The notes under the pieces: generated by a model
Told to the model about the DNA's origin: nothing
What the model saw: only the letters and a program-made list of their open reading frames with translations
Database searches by the model: none
Made by a program: the position numbers and the translations under genes
Part shown: piece by piece, positions 1-12,409 of the stretch
Position numbering within the stretch: position 1 is the stretch's first letter
Layout of the letters: each line of letters starts with the position of its first letter
NCBI RefSeq assembly: GCF_000764305.2
Contig: NW_025931823.1
Span: 1-64,000 of the forward strand
Source: Hyalella azteca
Taxonomy: Eukaryota > Arthropoda > Malacostraca > Amphipoda > Hyalellidae
DNA: 64,000 nucleotides
Reading direction: 5' to 3'

Positions 1-1190
1 AGCGACAAATGTGTTGGTCGCGAGCGCAGCAGGACAACCGCTCGGTTAAACGGGTTGGACACAACCTCGTTCCCGACCATCTGGTGGTTGAGAACGATAG
101 TGCCGCCTAGTTTCACTGGTGGAATAACAATAGTCATAGGTATGGGTACAATTTGCTTCCATTGCAAGAAAAAGAAATCAAGTAATCAGTCCTAAAGCAG
201 CGAAATTCAGCTCAAATTGACCCAGATTTACGAACAATCTATTTTTTATATAAGCAACTTATATGTATAAATAAGGCACAAATATCAAAATTTATGATTC
301 ATCAGGTTGGAAGTAGCGTTTACTAATCTGATTCAGTAAAATCTACCAAATAGAACGTAAAAGAAATGTTAACGTAAAAGAAATGTTGACGCAAACGAAA
401 GATATGAAATTCATTGAACCAAAGCCATCACAATAAAAGACTATTTTGTTGTCAGAAAAACTGTCAGCAGACTTAGAAACTGCAAGTTAGCAAACTTGAC
501 AATAACTGCAACACTGTTGTCCCTAGGAGGAAAACTGCCACTCTCACAACACTTGTGGGGATCTCACTATGTTTGGCTCCACGGTTCATAAAGTAAAAAT
601 TTTACATGAATAACCAAAAATTTGTAAGATATCAGCAGGATGTTCAAACAAGCAGTGATGATTTCAATTTTCTTTCTTAAATCTTGACATTTGAGGACGG
701 CCACAAGAGAAGTAGCTCCGACCAAATACCTACAAGCCAAGTTACATTCATCAGTACACAAAACACATTCATTTCATAAAGCTATTCAGATGAAAACATA
801 ACTATTTGTATTTTGAATTTAACTGAAATAGTTTTTACAAATCAGATTTTACTCACACAGCTACCACATGGCAGGCCCTGGATAGTATTGCCTCTTGCTA
901 CTTAACTAACATCCCATGATATTTTCTTTTGATTAATTCTATCTATAGATCCTGTTTCATACAAGACAATAGCAGACACATTTATTATTGCAATAGCAAA
1001 ACATCACAACACAATGAGGATTATAAACTGAATCAATCTTATTATTAGATTCTCATCCCAGTTTCTGTGCTCTTAAGTTAAACAAGGTAACAAGTTAAGT
1101 TGCAGTTGGGGAAAGTCTAGATTATTTTTTGGCCAAACATTGTTGATCTTTTCGAAATATGAAATTCTATTATAACATTTCCATCAGAAA
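1..1190. repeat. partial third copy of the segmental duplication
   Basis: This stretch matches 10596-11800 and 25352-26590 nearly base for base, with small indels (for example it lacks about 44 bp present near 11012-11055). Similarity stops close to 1190, just after the shared sequence 'gaaattctattataacatt'. It therefore contains the putative short exon near its left edge but not the zinc-finger exons. The window begins inside the unit, so the left limit is unknown. Confidence 0.9.
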
Positions 1191-2380
1191 TCATTGACGT
1201 AATTTTTGGTATAGTTAGATCATTATTTCCTGCACTTCAAAACAGTTTTAAAAAATATACGATAAAATGTCATTATTTAATATAACACACAACTGTGGTA
1301 TGGTATAGAAGTGTCGGCGCAGAATAGACCAACTTGGGCCTGCAAAAAAACAATACACATGACAATGAATAATGTAATATTAACAGAATAAATTTATTGC
1401 TGTTCATTGAGCACACTTTAAAATGGGCTAGCCAGTCAACCCGTCAATAAATTAACGAGCGTCAAATAAGCAGTTCCAGCGTGAGGATGACATCCAGCTG
1501 TGCCCTGATAGTTGGCCACGCTCCTTTAGCTGCCACCCATTTTAGTGATTTACTGTTTGGTATTAGAGGGATGCCTTAACTCATAAAGAGCTGAATCATG
1601 TCCTGACGTCTATATAACTTTTTGTAATTCATTGTCAATTTTATTGATTATTACTCCTTCTAACCCAAGAAAAAAGTACGGGGTAAACTGAGGAAATGAC
1701 CAAATAAACGCCTCTGGATCATTACCGAGGAGGATTTTGATAGTCCAAGAATTTCAGACCACTCTGTCGCTGGTCATTTCAGACCACTCTGTCGCTTCGT
1801 GTCGCAGGTCGTCGCAGCGATAGTTAGGGCGCCGCTGGGGCTTGCTGTAATGGCGCTACGAATACATGAAAACGGTAACCTCAAGCTTAAAACTGCAATC
1901 TTACGTTTAACGTAACATTTAATGGAATTAAATACCGATAATTGAATGCTAAAAATTTAGTGATTTAAGACGTTTTTAGGAGGTTGTTTGATAAAAATTG
2001 AGCAATTTAAGCATTAGCGGAATTAAAACACCATTTTTGCAATAATGAGACGAATTTGACGTATAGGAACTGATAATTTAATGGTTATTCATTATTATTC
2101 CACGTAATGTATGTTTGAATTCAAGTCAGAGATACATAGGTATCGTGTAGTTAACGTTGTGGGAGCTAGCAACCGACCACATTTAATTATTTGACTCCTT
2201 TTCAGTGGTTTCCAAAGCCAAGGTAACATGAGTTATGCTAATAGGAATAGATTGAAATCAAATGGGGCAGCCTGATGAAATTGGTTGGTTAATGATAACA
2301 AATTAATAATTGCCAGAGTTATATTCTTGGCTCACGTGACCTGCTTCGTGATGGTGGCCACGGGGCGAACTAAAAGAGAC
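1191..2380. other. unannotated AT-rich spacer
   Basis: No convincing coding region, RNA gene or repeat was recognised. Short ORFs here have no family resemblance I can name. Confidence 0.5.
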
Positions 2381-2384
2381 AGGG

Positions 2385-2695
2385 CACGTGGTGATGACGA
2401 GGTGTCAGGAGCACGTTGTGATGACAAGGTGTCAGGAGCACGTGGTGATGACAAGGTGTCAGGAGCACGTGGTGATGACGAGGTGTCAGGAGCACGTGGT
2501 GATGACGAGATGTCAGGAGCACGTGGTGATGACGAGGTGTCAGGGACACGTGGTGATGACGAGGTGTCAGGAGCACGTGGTGATGACGAGGTGTCAGGAG
2601 CACGTGGTGATGACGAGGTGTCAGGAGCACGTGGCGATGATGAGGTGTCAGGAGCACGTGGCGATGATGAGGTGTCAGGAGCATGTGATGCGTGT
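2385..2695. repeat. 27-bp minisatellite carrying CACGTG E-boxes
   Basis: About twelve head-to-tail 27-bp units start at 2385 and recur every 27 bases (2412, 2439, 2466 and so on). Each has the form CACGTGGTGATGACGAGG followed by TGTCAGGAG, with few changes. CACGTG is intact in ten units; the unit at 2412 has CACGTT and that at 2682 CATGTG. Because 27 is a multiple of three, several frames are open on both strands. One plus-strand frame (2285-2704) encodes a 9-residue repeat GARGDDEVS after a hydrophobic N-terminal stretch. I treat this as a by-product of the repeat, not as a proven gene. Confidence 0.9.
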
Positions 2696-2719
2696 GGTAG
2701 CTAGAGCCTAGAGGCAAGT

Positions 2720-3745
2720 GTAGTAGCACGTGGCCTGAGGCACGTGGAGTTGCACGTGGCGTAGCGAGTGATGAACGTGGCGTGGTGAGATGCACGTGGA
2801 ATTGCACGTTGTGTAAGAGGTTGCTTTTCTGGTGCCCCTCTTATAACTATAATAATTATATGTAATACCTGAGGTTAGTTCGGGTTTTACTTTGTGATCA
2901 GAGGATAAATGAGGCACCGACTAAAGAATAACAGAATAATTATTTATAGAGTAACACGGCTCACAGTTTATGGCATTATAGATAGAAGTGCGAGTTTAAC
3001 ACATATGTCTACGCTCACAACTCGAAGGGGAATGAGTCGAAGAACCTATACACGGCAGTTATCGGTCCTGACCGACGCTTTTCGTTCTTTCAGAGAGCCA
3101 TATCCCGTTCAGTGAATGACGTCGTTACTGGAATTAACAAAAGAATGAACCTATCTAATTTCGGATGGGAGCTATCGATTCACATCTTACAGTTGAGTTG
3201 CAAGAGGCACGTGGAGCTGCAGGTGCCGTAGTGATGTTACAGGGGCAATGTGCGTTGTTGGTACTGACGTGAAGTTGCTTCTAAACAGAGCTTTGTTAAT
3301 ATTGAACACACGATTCAATTTGGTAAGTAAGCAGGTTCTCACGTGTGCTGAAGGCATAGCAAAATTGACTGCCACAGAACCTTGCATTGTTTCCAGATTC
3401 CATCTATCACGGCTACAGTACATTGAGTACGAATAGAGACAAGGGCAATCCTAAGGGCAATGTTTCCAAGTTATTCAGCTTACCACGATCCTGCTAGAGC
3501 TGGAATAAGAGTGAACTCTGAGACGCATGAATGATGATGATAATGACAGGTTGTAGGTGACGAAGAAGTCCAGCGCAGACCACTTGTAACACCTGGACTC
3601 AGCAATGATTATTAAATTAAAGACTTCATCTTCTCACTTTCAGTTGCACTCTTCTCTCTGCTGATGCTTACTCTCCACGTTGTCAGCAGTCTCTCATGAT
3701 GTGTAGTGATGTGAGGCAAATCGATGATAGATCCAGCGCTCTTCA
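2720..3745. other. spacer with scattered CACGTG motifs
   Basis: Between about 2727 and 2800 several more CACGTG sites occur outside the regular array, as if degenerate repeat units continue. One more lies near 3208. No gene is recognised in the rest. Confidence 0.5.
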
Positions 3746-3749
3746 GTAG

Positions 3750-4180
3750 CTATAAGGTAGCTAGGCGACCAGTTTGGGTAAGATAAGTAGCAGTTGCTCG
3801 CAAAATGGAGTGCTGAACTCTTCTAGGGAAATTGCCTCCACCAAGAAGCACACGCAGGGACATTTGAGGTACTCCCAGGGCATACATGCTTGATACCATT
3901 ACCTTTCCCTCACGGTTGTATAAAGCACATATCAGGAGGAAGTGTTCAATTGTTTCTTCAACCCACAATGCAGGCACATGGCCCATGGGAGTGTCAGCCA
4001 TCCCAAATCGATGGAGGTAAGATCGAACCCAACATGTCCCAGACGAAGGCGATTTAAGACCACTATAATACGGCGAGAATGACATGCTACCCATGGGATG
4101 AGACACATGAATAAAGCGTAACGCAGATGCAGAATAGGCTTGCTGGTGGCTGTGTCTTAAACGATGTTGCCAGAAGGCTT
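3750..4180 (-). pseudogene. LINE ORF2 C-terminal remnant
   Basis: A minus-strand reading frame has the feel of the far C-terminus of a Jockey/I-type LINE polyprotein: LHRFGMADTPMG, then ETIEHFLLICALYNREGK, then LLGGG, and near the end YLTQTGRL. Such elements usually carry a Cys/His motif with the pattern CxxC..H(F)LLxC here. In this copy the first cysteines are changed and only HFLLIC remains. No reverse transcriptase core is next to it, so it is an isolated, decayed 3' fragment. Confidence 0.65.
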
Positions 4181-4189
4181 TTGTTGAAA

Positions 4190-7100
4190 TTTGTGAAGCG
4201 CTGTAGAACTATCGTGAATTACATACTAATAATTGTCAGCACGACGAGGTGATCATTACCTCATTTACCATTACGTCACCTCATAGGAAGGTTATAGGTT
4301 TTGAAACTAATCAAGTGATAATTGGAGCTGTGCTGCTGAGAGTGCTGGCGCTAAAATAAAGGTCCCAAAAAATACTATTTGAATTTTCTAATTATAACAA
4401 TGTATCTCTTGCATTTGTAAAGTTTATGTTATATTCTTTTATGTTATTCTTTGGTGAGTTGACCGATCAAACTTTGTTGAGAATTTATTACACATTATGA
4501 AGCTTTCAATATTTTTTGGGGAAATATTTCTATTGAATAATTTTCGATGATCTCAAACTTCCTGCGTCACAAAGCCAAGTTGCAGAAGCAAATATTATGT
4601 TTCCAGCAGCTCTACTTTCTGTGAGTCAGCCCAATTTAGTTTGTACTTAATTAAATTTATAAAGCTATATTCCACGTAGTTTCAAAATATTAGTAATATG
4701 TTTACCTGTAAGTTAATCTTTCTGAATTTTTATTCACCTTGTATACGCTTCCTCTTCCATGCAGGGCAATTATATGTGCGTTTACAATTGTCGTGTGCCA
4801 ATATACGTTCTCAATGCACGAGGTAATTTGACTTAGGATTCCTGCCTACATCACCAAGCGTTTGTTGATGATTAAACATAATTTGCCTTACAGGTTTTTA
4901 GCACAATAATAAAGTAAATAATGGTAAGGAATTAGAAGAGAATTTGTAGGATCCCTCAGTTAAGGATCTGTTCAAGTCGAAACACTAGTCTTCATGATTC
5001 ATGTGTTGTAGCAATTAAAATTATCTATTATTTTGTGTGAATTGCGATCGGTTGCAACAAAACCTGGAGCTGAATAATATTTTCTCGGGTTTCCTGACGT
5101 CACATATTTAGATGAACTCTTCATAACAAACGTGCAAGGACGAGGTTAAATGTTTGCATGTTCGTCACAAGGTTAAATTATATACACATACTTCATTATA
5201 TAGATTTCATGCTCTGATTTACTGATAAACAAAATTCATGCTCTTTTATTTGCAAAGAAAAAATTCTTGATCATTTAATAGAATAATGACTGAACTACGC
5301 CATTAGCAGGTAAATTAACCTGATTTGTATCTAATTCCATGTATATTGGATTTTTTTTTTGTTTGTCCTCATTACTTCCTTATAGTTGCGCGCATGCGTA
5401 TTTTGTACTCTGCTTGAACGGTTCAAATTTCTATCACTGATGATGTAGAGATGATTGATGATGAATGCAATTCGCTTTACTTCGTCTTATTGACACAATG
5501 GAGTGCGAGAAATTTCATCTTTGGTGATGAATACGGCAAGAAGTAAACCTGAACAAATTATATTTGTATATAATGTATGCATAACTATTATTGATATACG
5601 AGAGGAGTAATTCACTATAATTATAATCACATCCAGTGAAAATCAGACCAACTCGGCAAGTTCCATAACTTCGTTACGTTTCCTTTGTACACAGACATAT
5701 CATCTGCCCCAAATACCACGAGGTAACTTCGGGCTTCAAAAAGTATTTTCGAGAAACGTTAAGTGAATTAACCATTATCAGTGATGAGAGTAGTGGGGGT
5801 CGTACCACCACTACTGCGCATGAACGAATTTTTCATGATTTGAAGAATAACTGATCTAATTATAAATTCGGTAAACCGTCTCTGAACTTTTTCTACAGTA
5901 AACGTACTAAGAACGTTCGGTGGATGCATCACAGGATAAAAAAAATTGTATATATAAAAAATGCTTACAAATGCGTAATGAGCTTCATTGGTTATTTTTT
6001 ATTGAGAAAAATCAGATCTCTGTTAAAAATTAAACTGACATACAGCGACCGTGATGTGACTTGTGAGCATGGGACTTTTCACTTACTTCAATCATAAGGA
6101 AATATTCAACAAAGCAGAAACTGTGTATTGAAATATGTTTGAATTTGCCTGAAATTTTTTTGACTCGCTAAACTGTGAAATAATTCACTCGTTTAATTGT
6201 AATATGGTCTAAATTTAGGATATGTTACCTGCTGGTTTAAGTATGTTACCCCGTCACCACAATCTATGGCCATGTGCTCCATGATTTGGAGGAAACAGCG
6301 AAAATGTCTAGGGATAACTTTAATGAATTTCAGACCTATTTTGCTCAGACCAATTATTTTCTCCAAGTGAAGCGCCAAACTACAGCACCCTCCATCCTTC
6401 TTCCAAAATTAAGAGAAAAATTCGAATTCTGTTACAAATCATCAATTAGAAGTGTCATTTACTTAGCAGCACAAACTAATTACAGACTATTTGTTAGGTA
6501 CAAACCGCTTTAACTGAAAGCGTGAAGCCCTAAGTTACTACATATATACGATCGAAAAGATTAGTAAATGATGAGGCTGGTCTCATTATATAGATATAGT
6601 CTTGAATAACATAAAAATAGCACATAATTAATTATGAGGATTTTGTTTAATAATAAGGTCGAGAAATATCCCCAACACAAAGATGCTATCGCAAACACAG
6701 AGAGATCCAGCGGAACTGCCTGCTGTCAGCTATTGCTTGACAGTCGCCTTCAGCGACTAATTGTCTTGTCATACGTAGCTTGCGATTCTACGCGGTGGAC
6801 CGCGATAGCTCATTAAGACTCACGAGTCAGTTGTAGGAGAGACCTCCGAGCGTCCACAACTTAGTCCTACGCTCCGGCCGTCGATAAGCTTCTCTATCGA
6901 GCAGGCCGATTCTTTCCCTCTCTGAGATTGTATCCTCATAGTGCCTATTGTAAAGTCTTAAACAAGTAAACTGTTCTGTATTACTAGACTTTCACTCCTG
7001 TTATAGCCAACTATAGAAGATCCCGAACCTTCAGGTCTTGCTTTTGGATGATAGAAAAAGTGGACTTGGACACCTGCCGTATGTTTGCATAACAATTTTT

Positions 7101-7780
7101 TACATTACACTTTACTTTACAATTTGTTACATTAACATCATATTAGGTTTGGTCCTTGTAAATTCGTCAGTTCATTATCCGAACATTAGATATTACTGAT
7201 ATAATGATCAGCAAATAATTAAATATTACAGAGATACTGACTAGCGTTTATGGTAGCAAACTAATATTATTTATTGCAGTTTTACTGTATATAAATACTG
7301 TAAATGGTGAATAACAGAAATTAACAGATATCATTACTTGCAGCCGTGGAATGCTGCCCGATACTTTGCTCCAACTAACCACCAAAATAATTCTATATGG
7401 ACCTTGCTCTGAAATATAGTTTTCTCTAGTAAGTCTTCACCCAAACAGCCGTAGTGACAATGATTACCTCTGTGAAAGGTTATTATTATTATAAAATATT
7501 TACTCCCTCATTATCGAAAATCGTTTGTCGCATATGATAACAATAACTAAGCACGAGAGAAAATAGTTCCAATTTGGGGCCACACTGATCTATTCGCAGA
7601 ATACATCGAACCCTCTCATGGCGTTGGTTAAATTGAACAATTTTCCGTCCAACTTCGAATATTCTTGCACCGTGGCTCCATCTGCAATTTAGATACCAGA
7701 AGGAATTTAATGCCGTTTACAGTTAACAAATCATTGTAATGTAGCACTGCCTACAGTGCATGTACAATTACCAATGCATG
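4190..7780. other. long spacer with no recognised gene
   Basis: This is AT-rich sequence with only short ORFs lacking any recognisable family signature. A less AT-rich patch around 6690-7040 (short inverted motifs, 'gaccgcgatagc', pyrimidine tracts) might be an old LTR or promoter-like fragment, but I found no matching second LTR in the window. Confidence 0.4.
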
Positions 7781-7784
7781 TTAG

Positions 7785-7942
7785 TGTCCTCTAGACGTCT
7801 GCAGTCCACCTCTAGACATCTGCAGTCCACCTCTAGTCGTCTGCAGTCCTCCTCTAGACGTCTGCAGTCCACACCTTGACGTCTGCAGTCCACCTCTAGA
7901 CGTCTACAGTCCACCTCTTGACGTCTGCAGTCGTCTGCAGTC
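7785..7942. repeat. 21-bp minisatellite
   Basis: About seven 21-bp units of the form CCTCTAGACGTCTGCAGTCC(A) follow each other. Each unit contains the palindromes GACGTC and CTGCAG. The minus-strand frame reads as a cysteine/arginine repeat (VDCRRLE), a consequence of the unit length being divisible by three. Confidence 0.9.
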
Positions 7943-8595
7943 CGGGACATCATCCTCGTTAAATAACGTTACTTGCAGATAACAAAATCTGAGGTTAGGT
8001 ATCATCGTTAAGTTATGTTACAAGATTAACCGTTCTTTTGTAATACCGACCGTTCGATCGGTGGCTGATTCGATGAACAGGATGAACACTGGCAGCTGGA
8101 TGGAATGCCGTTACGTGGCAGATTAGTACCAGAGATTACAGGTGCATCGGAATAAGTGTTCTTCCATTAACTTCGAAGCGGGCGCTTTCATCCCGTACCT
8201 TGAAAAATCGGCAAATGCAGCGGATGAAACAAAGCTGATACAACACCGAATTATTCTAAGAACAAAGGAAATATGTATGTTAAGACTGCTAGAGGATTTC
8301 TACTCTCGTAAATGAGGCCAAAAATGATGGGCCCTTTATAGTCCAAGAAAAAAAGAAGAGTTGAGTTGCCTATACGGAAAACGAGACACTGAAATAACGT
8401 GTAGTCGACATGTGTAGAGTTTTCGGAGTGTGACCCTGTATCTCGACGGCTGTAATTAACAAAGACATCAGCTATGACAGACTACGAATGCTTGACCAAG
8501 ACACAAAGTAATGGATCACTACCAAAGTCACTAGAGCTTAATTAATGTGATAGACCAACACTGATCAGCTCCTCGGACGTGGTCAGCTAGCAGGA

Positions 8596-8757
8596 GGCGT
8601 CAGCAGTCATGAAGTGACCCAGGCAACCGCACGTCGCGCTCCTGACGAAGGCGTCAGCAGTCATGAAGTGAACCTGGCAACCGCACGTCGCGGTCCTGAC
8701 GAAGGCGTCAGCAGTCATGAAGTGAACCTGGCAACCGCACGTCGCGGTCCTTATTAA
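8596..8757. repeat. 54-bp tandem repeat, three units
   Basis: Three consecutive copies of a 54-bp unit begin with 'ggcgtcagcagtcatgaagt' and include 'ggcaaccgcacgtcgcg'. They differ by only a few substitutions. Confidence 0.85.
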
Positions 8758-8825
8758 ACCGCAGAAGCAACTGATGCTCCGTGCCTTGCAGACATCGCCG
8801 CGTGTCTTCTTTCGCCACAAACTGT

Positions 8826-9171
8826 AAGCGGCAACTCTCAGGCACCTGTCAAGCGGAAACTCTCCGTCCCCTGTCATGTGGCATTTCTCCGTCCCCTGTC
8901 AAGCGGCACTTCTCCGTCGCCTGTCAAGTGGCAACTCTCCGTTGCCTATCAAGTGGCAACACTTCGTCACCTATCAAGCGGCAACTCTCCGTCACCTGTC
9001 AAGCGAAAACTCTTCGTCCCATGTCAAGCGGAAACTCTCCTTCCCCTGGCAAGCGGCACTTCTCCGTCGCCTGTCAAGTGGCAACTCTCCGTCACCTATC
9101 AAGCGGCAACTCTCCGTCACCAGTCAAGCGGCAATTCTCCGTCACCTGTCAAGCGGCACCACTTCCGTCCA
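8826..9171. repeat. 25-bp minisatellite
   Basis: About fourteen units of 25 bp follow one another. The first 20 bases of the consensus are AAGCGGCAACTCTCCGTCAC, ending CTGTC. Since 25 is not divisible by three, the phase rotates and overlapping ORFs appear in all plus frames. These are artefacts of the repeat. Confidence 0.92.
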
Positions 9172-9457
9172 GCAGTTAATTCCTGAGGAGTGATGACTTC
9201 GTGCATTTCAGTCGACATCGAAATTTCTCATCTTTCACTTGAATGGGTTCCGCGTTTGGCAATTATCATTGACATATGTAGGAATAAGATTGCATCATCT
9301 TTAAATCATTATTTCTCTAGTCTGTTAAACGTACATACATTTTTTGCGTGTAATAGTAAAATAAATATTTATTGCAAATTTACATGCGCAATGAAGTAAA
9401 ATCCTACAGATTTATTACAGGATATTCATCAGAAATAGAAAATATTTACTCCTTGTT

Positions 9458-10075
9458 GGGACTTCTGGCCTGCAACACCTTTCTGTCCTGATACTCTCGT
9501 CGTGACTGAATCCTGGCCTGCAACACCTCGCTGTCCAGCCACTCTCGTAAGGAGTTCAGGGCCCATACTTTCAAAAAAGTTAATATATCTTAAGTTCATC
9601 AGCCAATCATTGACGGTCTTTCAAGCAAAATCCACCAATCATAAACAAGAAAATAGAGCGTAAGTACTTGCGTTCACTTAGCGAATTTAAAGTATGGCCC
9701 CTGGCCTGCAACATCTCTCTGTAGCGCCACTCTCGTACTGCCTGACATCTGGCCTGCAACACCTCGCCGTCCTGCAACTCTCGACAGGACTTCTGGCCTG
9801 CAACACCTCGCTGTCCTGCAACTCTCGTCGGGACTTCTGGCCTGCAACACCTCGCTGTCCTGCAACTCTCGTCGGGACTTCTGGCCTGCAACACCTCGCT
9901 GTCCTGTAACTATCGTCTCGACTTCTGGCCTGCAACACCTCGCTGTCCTGCAACTCTCGTCTCGACTTCTGGCCTGCAACACCTCACTGTCCTGTAACTA
10001 TCGTCTCGACTTCTGGCCTGCAGCACCTCGCTGGCCTGCAACTCACGTCAGGACTTCTGGCATGCAACACCTCAT
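9458..10075. repeat. 44-bp minisatellite, interrupted by a small inserted element
   Basis: Units of 44 bp start GGACTTCTGGCCTGCAACAC and end CTCTCGTCG; successive starts at 9787 and 9831 fix the period. Two units lie at about 9458-9550 and eight or more at 9703-10075, separated by an inserted element (9558-9702). The same satellite reappears at 24676-24835 in copy 2 of the segmental duplication. Confidence 0.92.
9558..9702. mobile_element. small MITE-like insertion inside the 44-bp satellite
   Basis: The minisatellite is broken by about 145 bp that does not resemble the unit. Its ends are inverted: AGGGCCCATACTTT on the left and, on the other strand, AGGGGCCATACTTT on the right. The unit appears to resume directly after it ('ggcctgcaac'). 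No coding capacity is seen. The target duplication cannot be defined safely because the flanks are themselves repetitive. Confidence 0.65.
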
Positions 10076-10324
10076 GCACTGAGCTGCAACTCTCGTCGTC
10101 GATTGCTTTGCTTCTTACCATTAAATTTACTCATGTTTGAAGATTAGCAACGGAATGCTGAAGATCTGATGCAGCGGGACTTGGAATAGCCAGATTTTCA
10201 AACTTCGGAGAATGTCTATACCAGGAAAAGCCAAGTTAGCCTGTTACACATAAAAAAATCAAAATTTCGGCGACAAAGCACAATCAAGAAACGAAGGTCC
10301 TGTACTAGAACAAGGCTTTGGTTA

Positions 10325-10572
10325 TAATAATATATAATAATAGCGGTTTCAGCGTTTATTAGGCCGTAGGCCTGTCGCCGATTCTCAACAACGCAGAATA
10401 TTCACAGCATTTTGCGGTCTCGAACTCGCAACTCACTGCCACAATACTGCTGTGCTTAACCGCCCGGCCTCCTTACCGATTCTGACCAGAAACTGGCGCA
10501 CAGAGCTGGGATCGAACCCGCACCTCTCTGCGCCAATCTTGGTGCTCTGAACTTTAACCGTTGGGCCCTCCT
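10325..10572 (-). mobile_element. dimeric tRNA-like SINE (copy 1 of duplication)
   Basis: Minus-strand member of the SINE family described at 61736-61985. The 5' end (right side) has the first A-box-like segment, here GGCCCAACGG, and B box GGTTCGATCC. A second tRNA-like half follows with GGCCGGGCGGTTAAG and GAGTTCGAGACCG. The 3' end is the ATT-rich tail at 10323-10345. It is also present at the same place in copy 2 (25083-25331), so it inserted before the duplication. Confidence 0.85.
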
Positions 10573-10573
10573 G

Positions 10574-10759
10574 TTACAGCAGGCATCCAGACGGCGACAA
10601 ATGTGTTGGTCGCGAGCGCAGCAGGACAACCGCTCGGTTAAATGGATTAGACACAACCTCGTTCCCGACTATCTGGTGGTTGAGAACGATAGTGCCGCCT
10701 AGTTTCACTGATGGAATAACAATAGTCATAGGTATGGGTACAATTTGCTTCCATTGCAA
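10574..10759 (-). CDS. short conserved ORF, possible alternative last exon (copy 1)
   Basis: The minus-strand frame reads MQWKQIVPIPMTIVIPSVKL and continues to SPSGCLL, then stops a few bases before the SINE. All three copies of the duplicated unit keep this frame open with mostly conservative changes. In copy 2 a pyrimidine tract and CAG precede TGG AAG CAA, giving a plausible phase-0 acceptor. In copy 1 the CAG reads CAA, and a later AG (GGAAG|CAA) would be needed. It lies downstream of the zinc-finger gene on the same strand and phase, so it could be an alternative 3' exon. No known domain is recognised and it may be noncoding. Confidence 0.3.
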   Translation of the reverse strand: MQWKQIVPIPMTIVIPSVKLGGTIVLNHQIVGNEVVSNPFNRAVVLLRSRPTHLSPSGCLL

Positions 10760-12409
10760 AAAAAAATCAAGTAATCAGTCCTAAAGCAGCAAACTTCAGC
10801 TCAAATTGACCCAGATTTACAAACAATCTATTTTTTATATAAGCAACTTACGGTATATGTATAAATAGAAGCACAAATATCAAAATTTATGATTCATTAG
10901 GTTGGAAGTAGCGTTTACTAATCTTATTCAGTAAAATCTACCAAATAGAACGTAAAAGAAATGTTGACGCAAACGAAAGATATGAAATTCATTGAACCAA
11001 AGCCATCACAAGATTTGAATGATTACTGAATTACTGATAAAGTAAATCTTTTCAACAATAAAAGACTATTTTGTTGTCAGAAAAACGGTCAGCAGACTTA
11101 GAAACTGCAAGTTAGCAAACTTGACAATAACTGCAACACTGTTGTCCCTAGGAGGATAACTGCCACTCTCACAACACTTGTGGGGATCTCACTATGTTTG
11201 GCTCCACGGTTCATAAAGTAAAAATTTTACATGAATAACCTAAAATTTGTAAGATATCAGCAGGATGTTCAAAACAAGCAGTGATGATTTCAATTTTCTT
11301 TCTTTAATCTTGACATTTGAGGAAGGCCATAAGAGAAGTAGCTCTGACCTACATGACAAGTTACATACATCAGTACACAAAACACATTCATTTCATAAAG
11401 CTAATCAGGTGAAAACATAACTATTTGTATTTTGAATTTAACTGGAATAGTTTTTACAAATCAGATTTTACTCACACAGCTACACCATGGCAGGCCCTGG
11501 ATAGTATTGCCTCTTGCTACTTAACTAACATCCCATGATTTTTTCTTATGATTAATTCTATCTATAGATCCTGTTTCATACAAGACAATAGCAGACACAT
11601 TTATTATTGCAATAGCAAAACATCACAACACAATGAGGATAATATCAGTCTTATTATTATTAGATTCTCATCCCAGTTTCTGTGCTCTTAAGTTAAACAA
11701 GGTAACAAGTTAAGTTGCAGTTGGGGAAAGTCTAGATTATTATTTGACCAAACATTGTTGATCTTTTTGAAATATGAAATTCTATTATAACATTACCACC
11801 AGAAATATGTGCAGGCTACCTAGGTTATGTTTATAATTAACCTGTACAGGCCTTACATTAAAATTCATTACATAATGATACAATACATTTTGAAGCGTTC
11901 ATTACACACTGACGCCTTCCAGCCTCTCAAGAAGGCTTCAAGAAAATGATTACTGATATTACAATAAAGTAGCATTCAAGCCCCAACAAGCAGAAGACAC
12001 TCATCATGTTTCTTCTATGTTTCATTATCATTTTGTTTCTTTTATGTAAAACAAAATCCGAGCTCACAAAAACATTTAAAACATTTTGTGTGCTGAGATG
12101 CAACAGCCTGTAACAGCCACTTTATCTAATCAAACTCCTATTTTTATGCACATGGCCTATCTTATTTAAATAAGTTACAGCTCATACGACTGAGCACCGG
12201 GGTTGGTGTCATCTTGACTTCGTTGTTCAATTTCATATCCTCGTCATAACAAGCAACTGCTGCCTTTCAGGGACATTGAAGAGCTAAGCGTCTCTCACTT
12301 GTTGGCAGTGGGTGTCTTGGATAAGGTACTCTACATAGCTTGGTCCTTTTGCCTCAAAAGATAAAAGGTTCTGCACTTGATTGCTGTGCCCTACTCCCTA
12401 CATTCACAC

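Noticed and set aside
6640..7040. Possible solo LTR
   Set aside because: No matching second copy, no clear TG...CA borders or target duplication could be defined.
8781..9193. Three overlapping 100-130-codon plus-strand ORFs
   Set aside because: All come from the 25-bp repeat being open in every frame; no start context, domain or codon bias supports a gene.
9607..9982. Minus-strand ORFs with ELQDSEVLQARS repeats
   Set aside because: Product of the 44-bp minisatellite; three frames give related repeats.
2385..10075. Regular direct repeats that resemble a CRISPR array
   Set aside because: Units are contiguous without unique spacers, the sequence is animal DNA and no Cas-like genes are present. 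They are minisatellites.
10456..10656. 66-codon minus ORF (and its copy at 25215-25415)
   Set aside because: It runs through the SINE and the neighbouring exon in another frame; both copies exist only because the region is duplicated.
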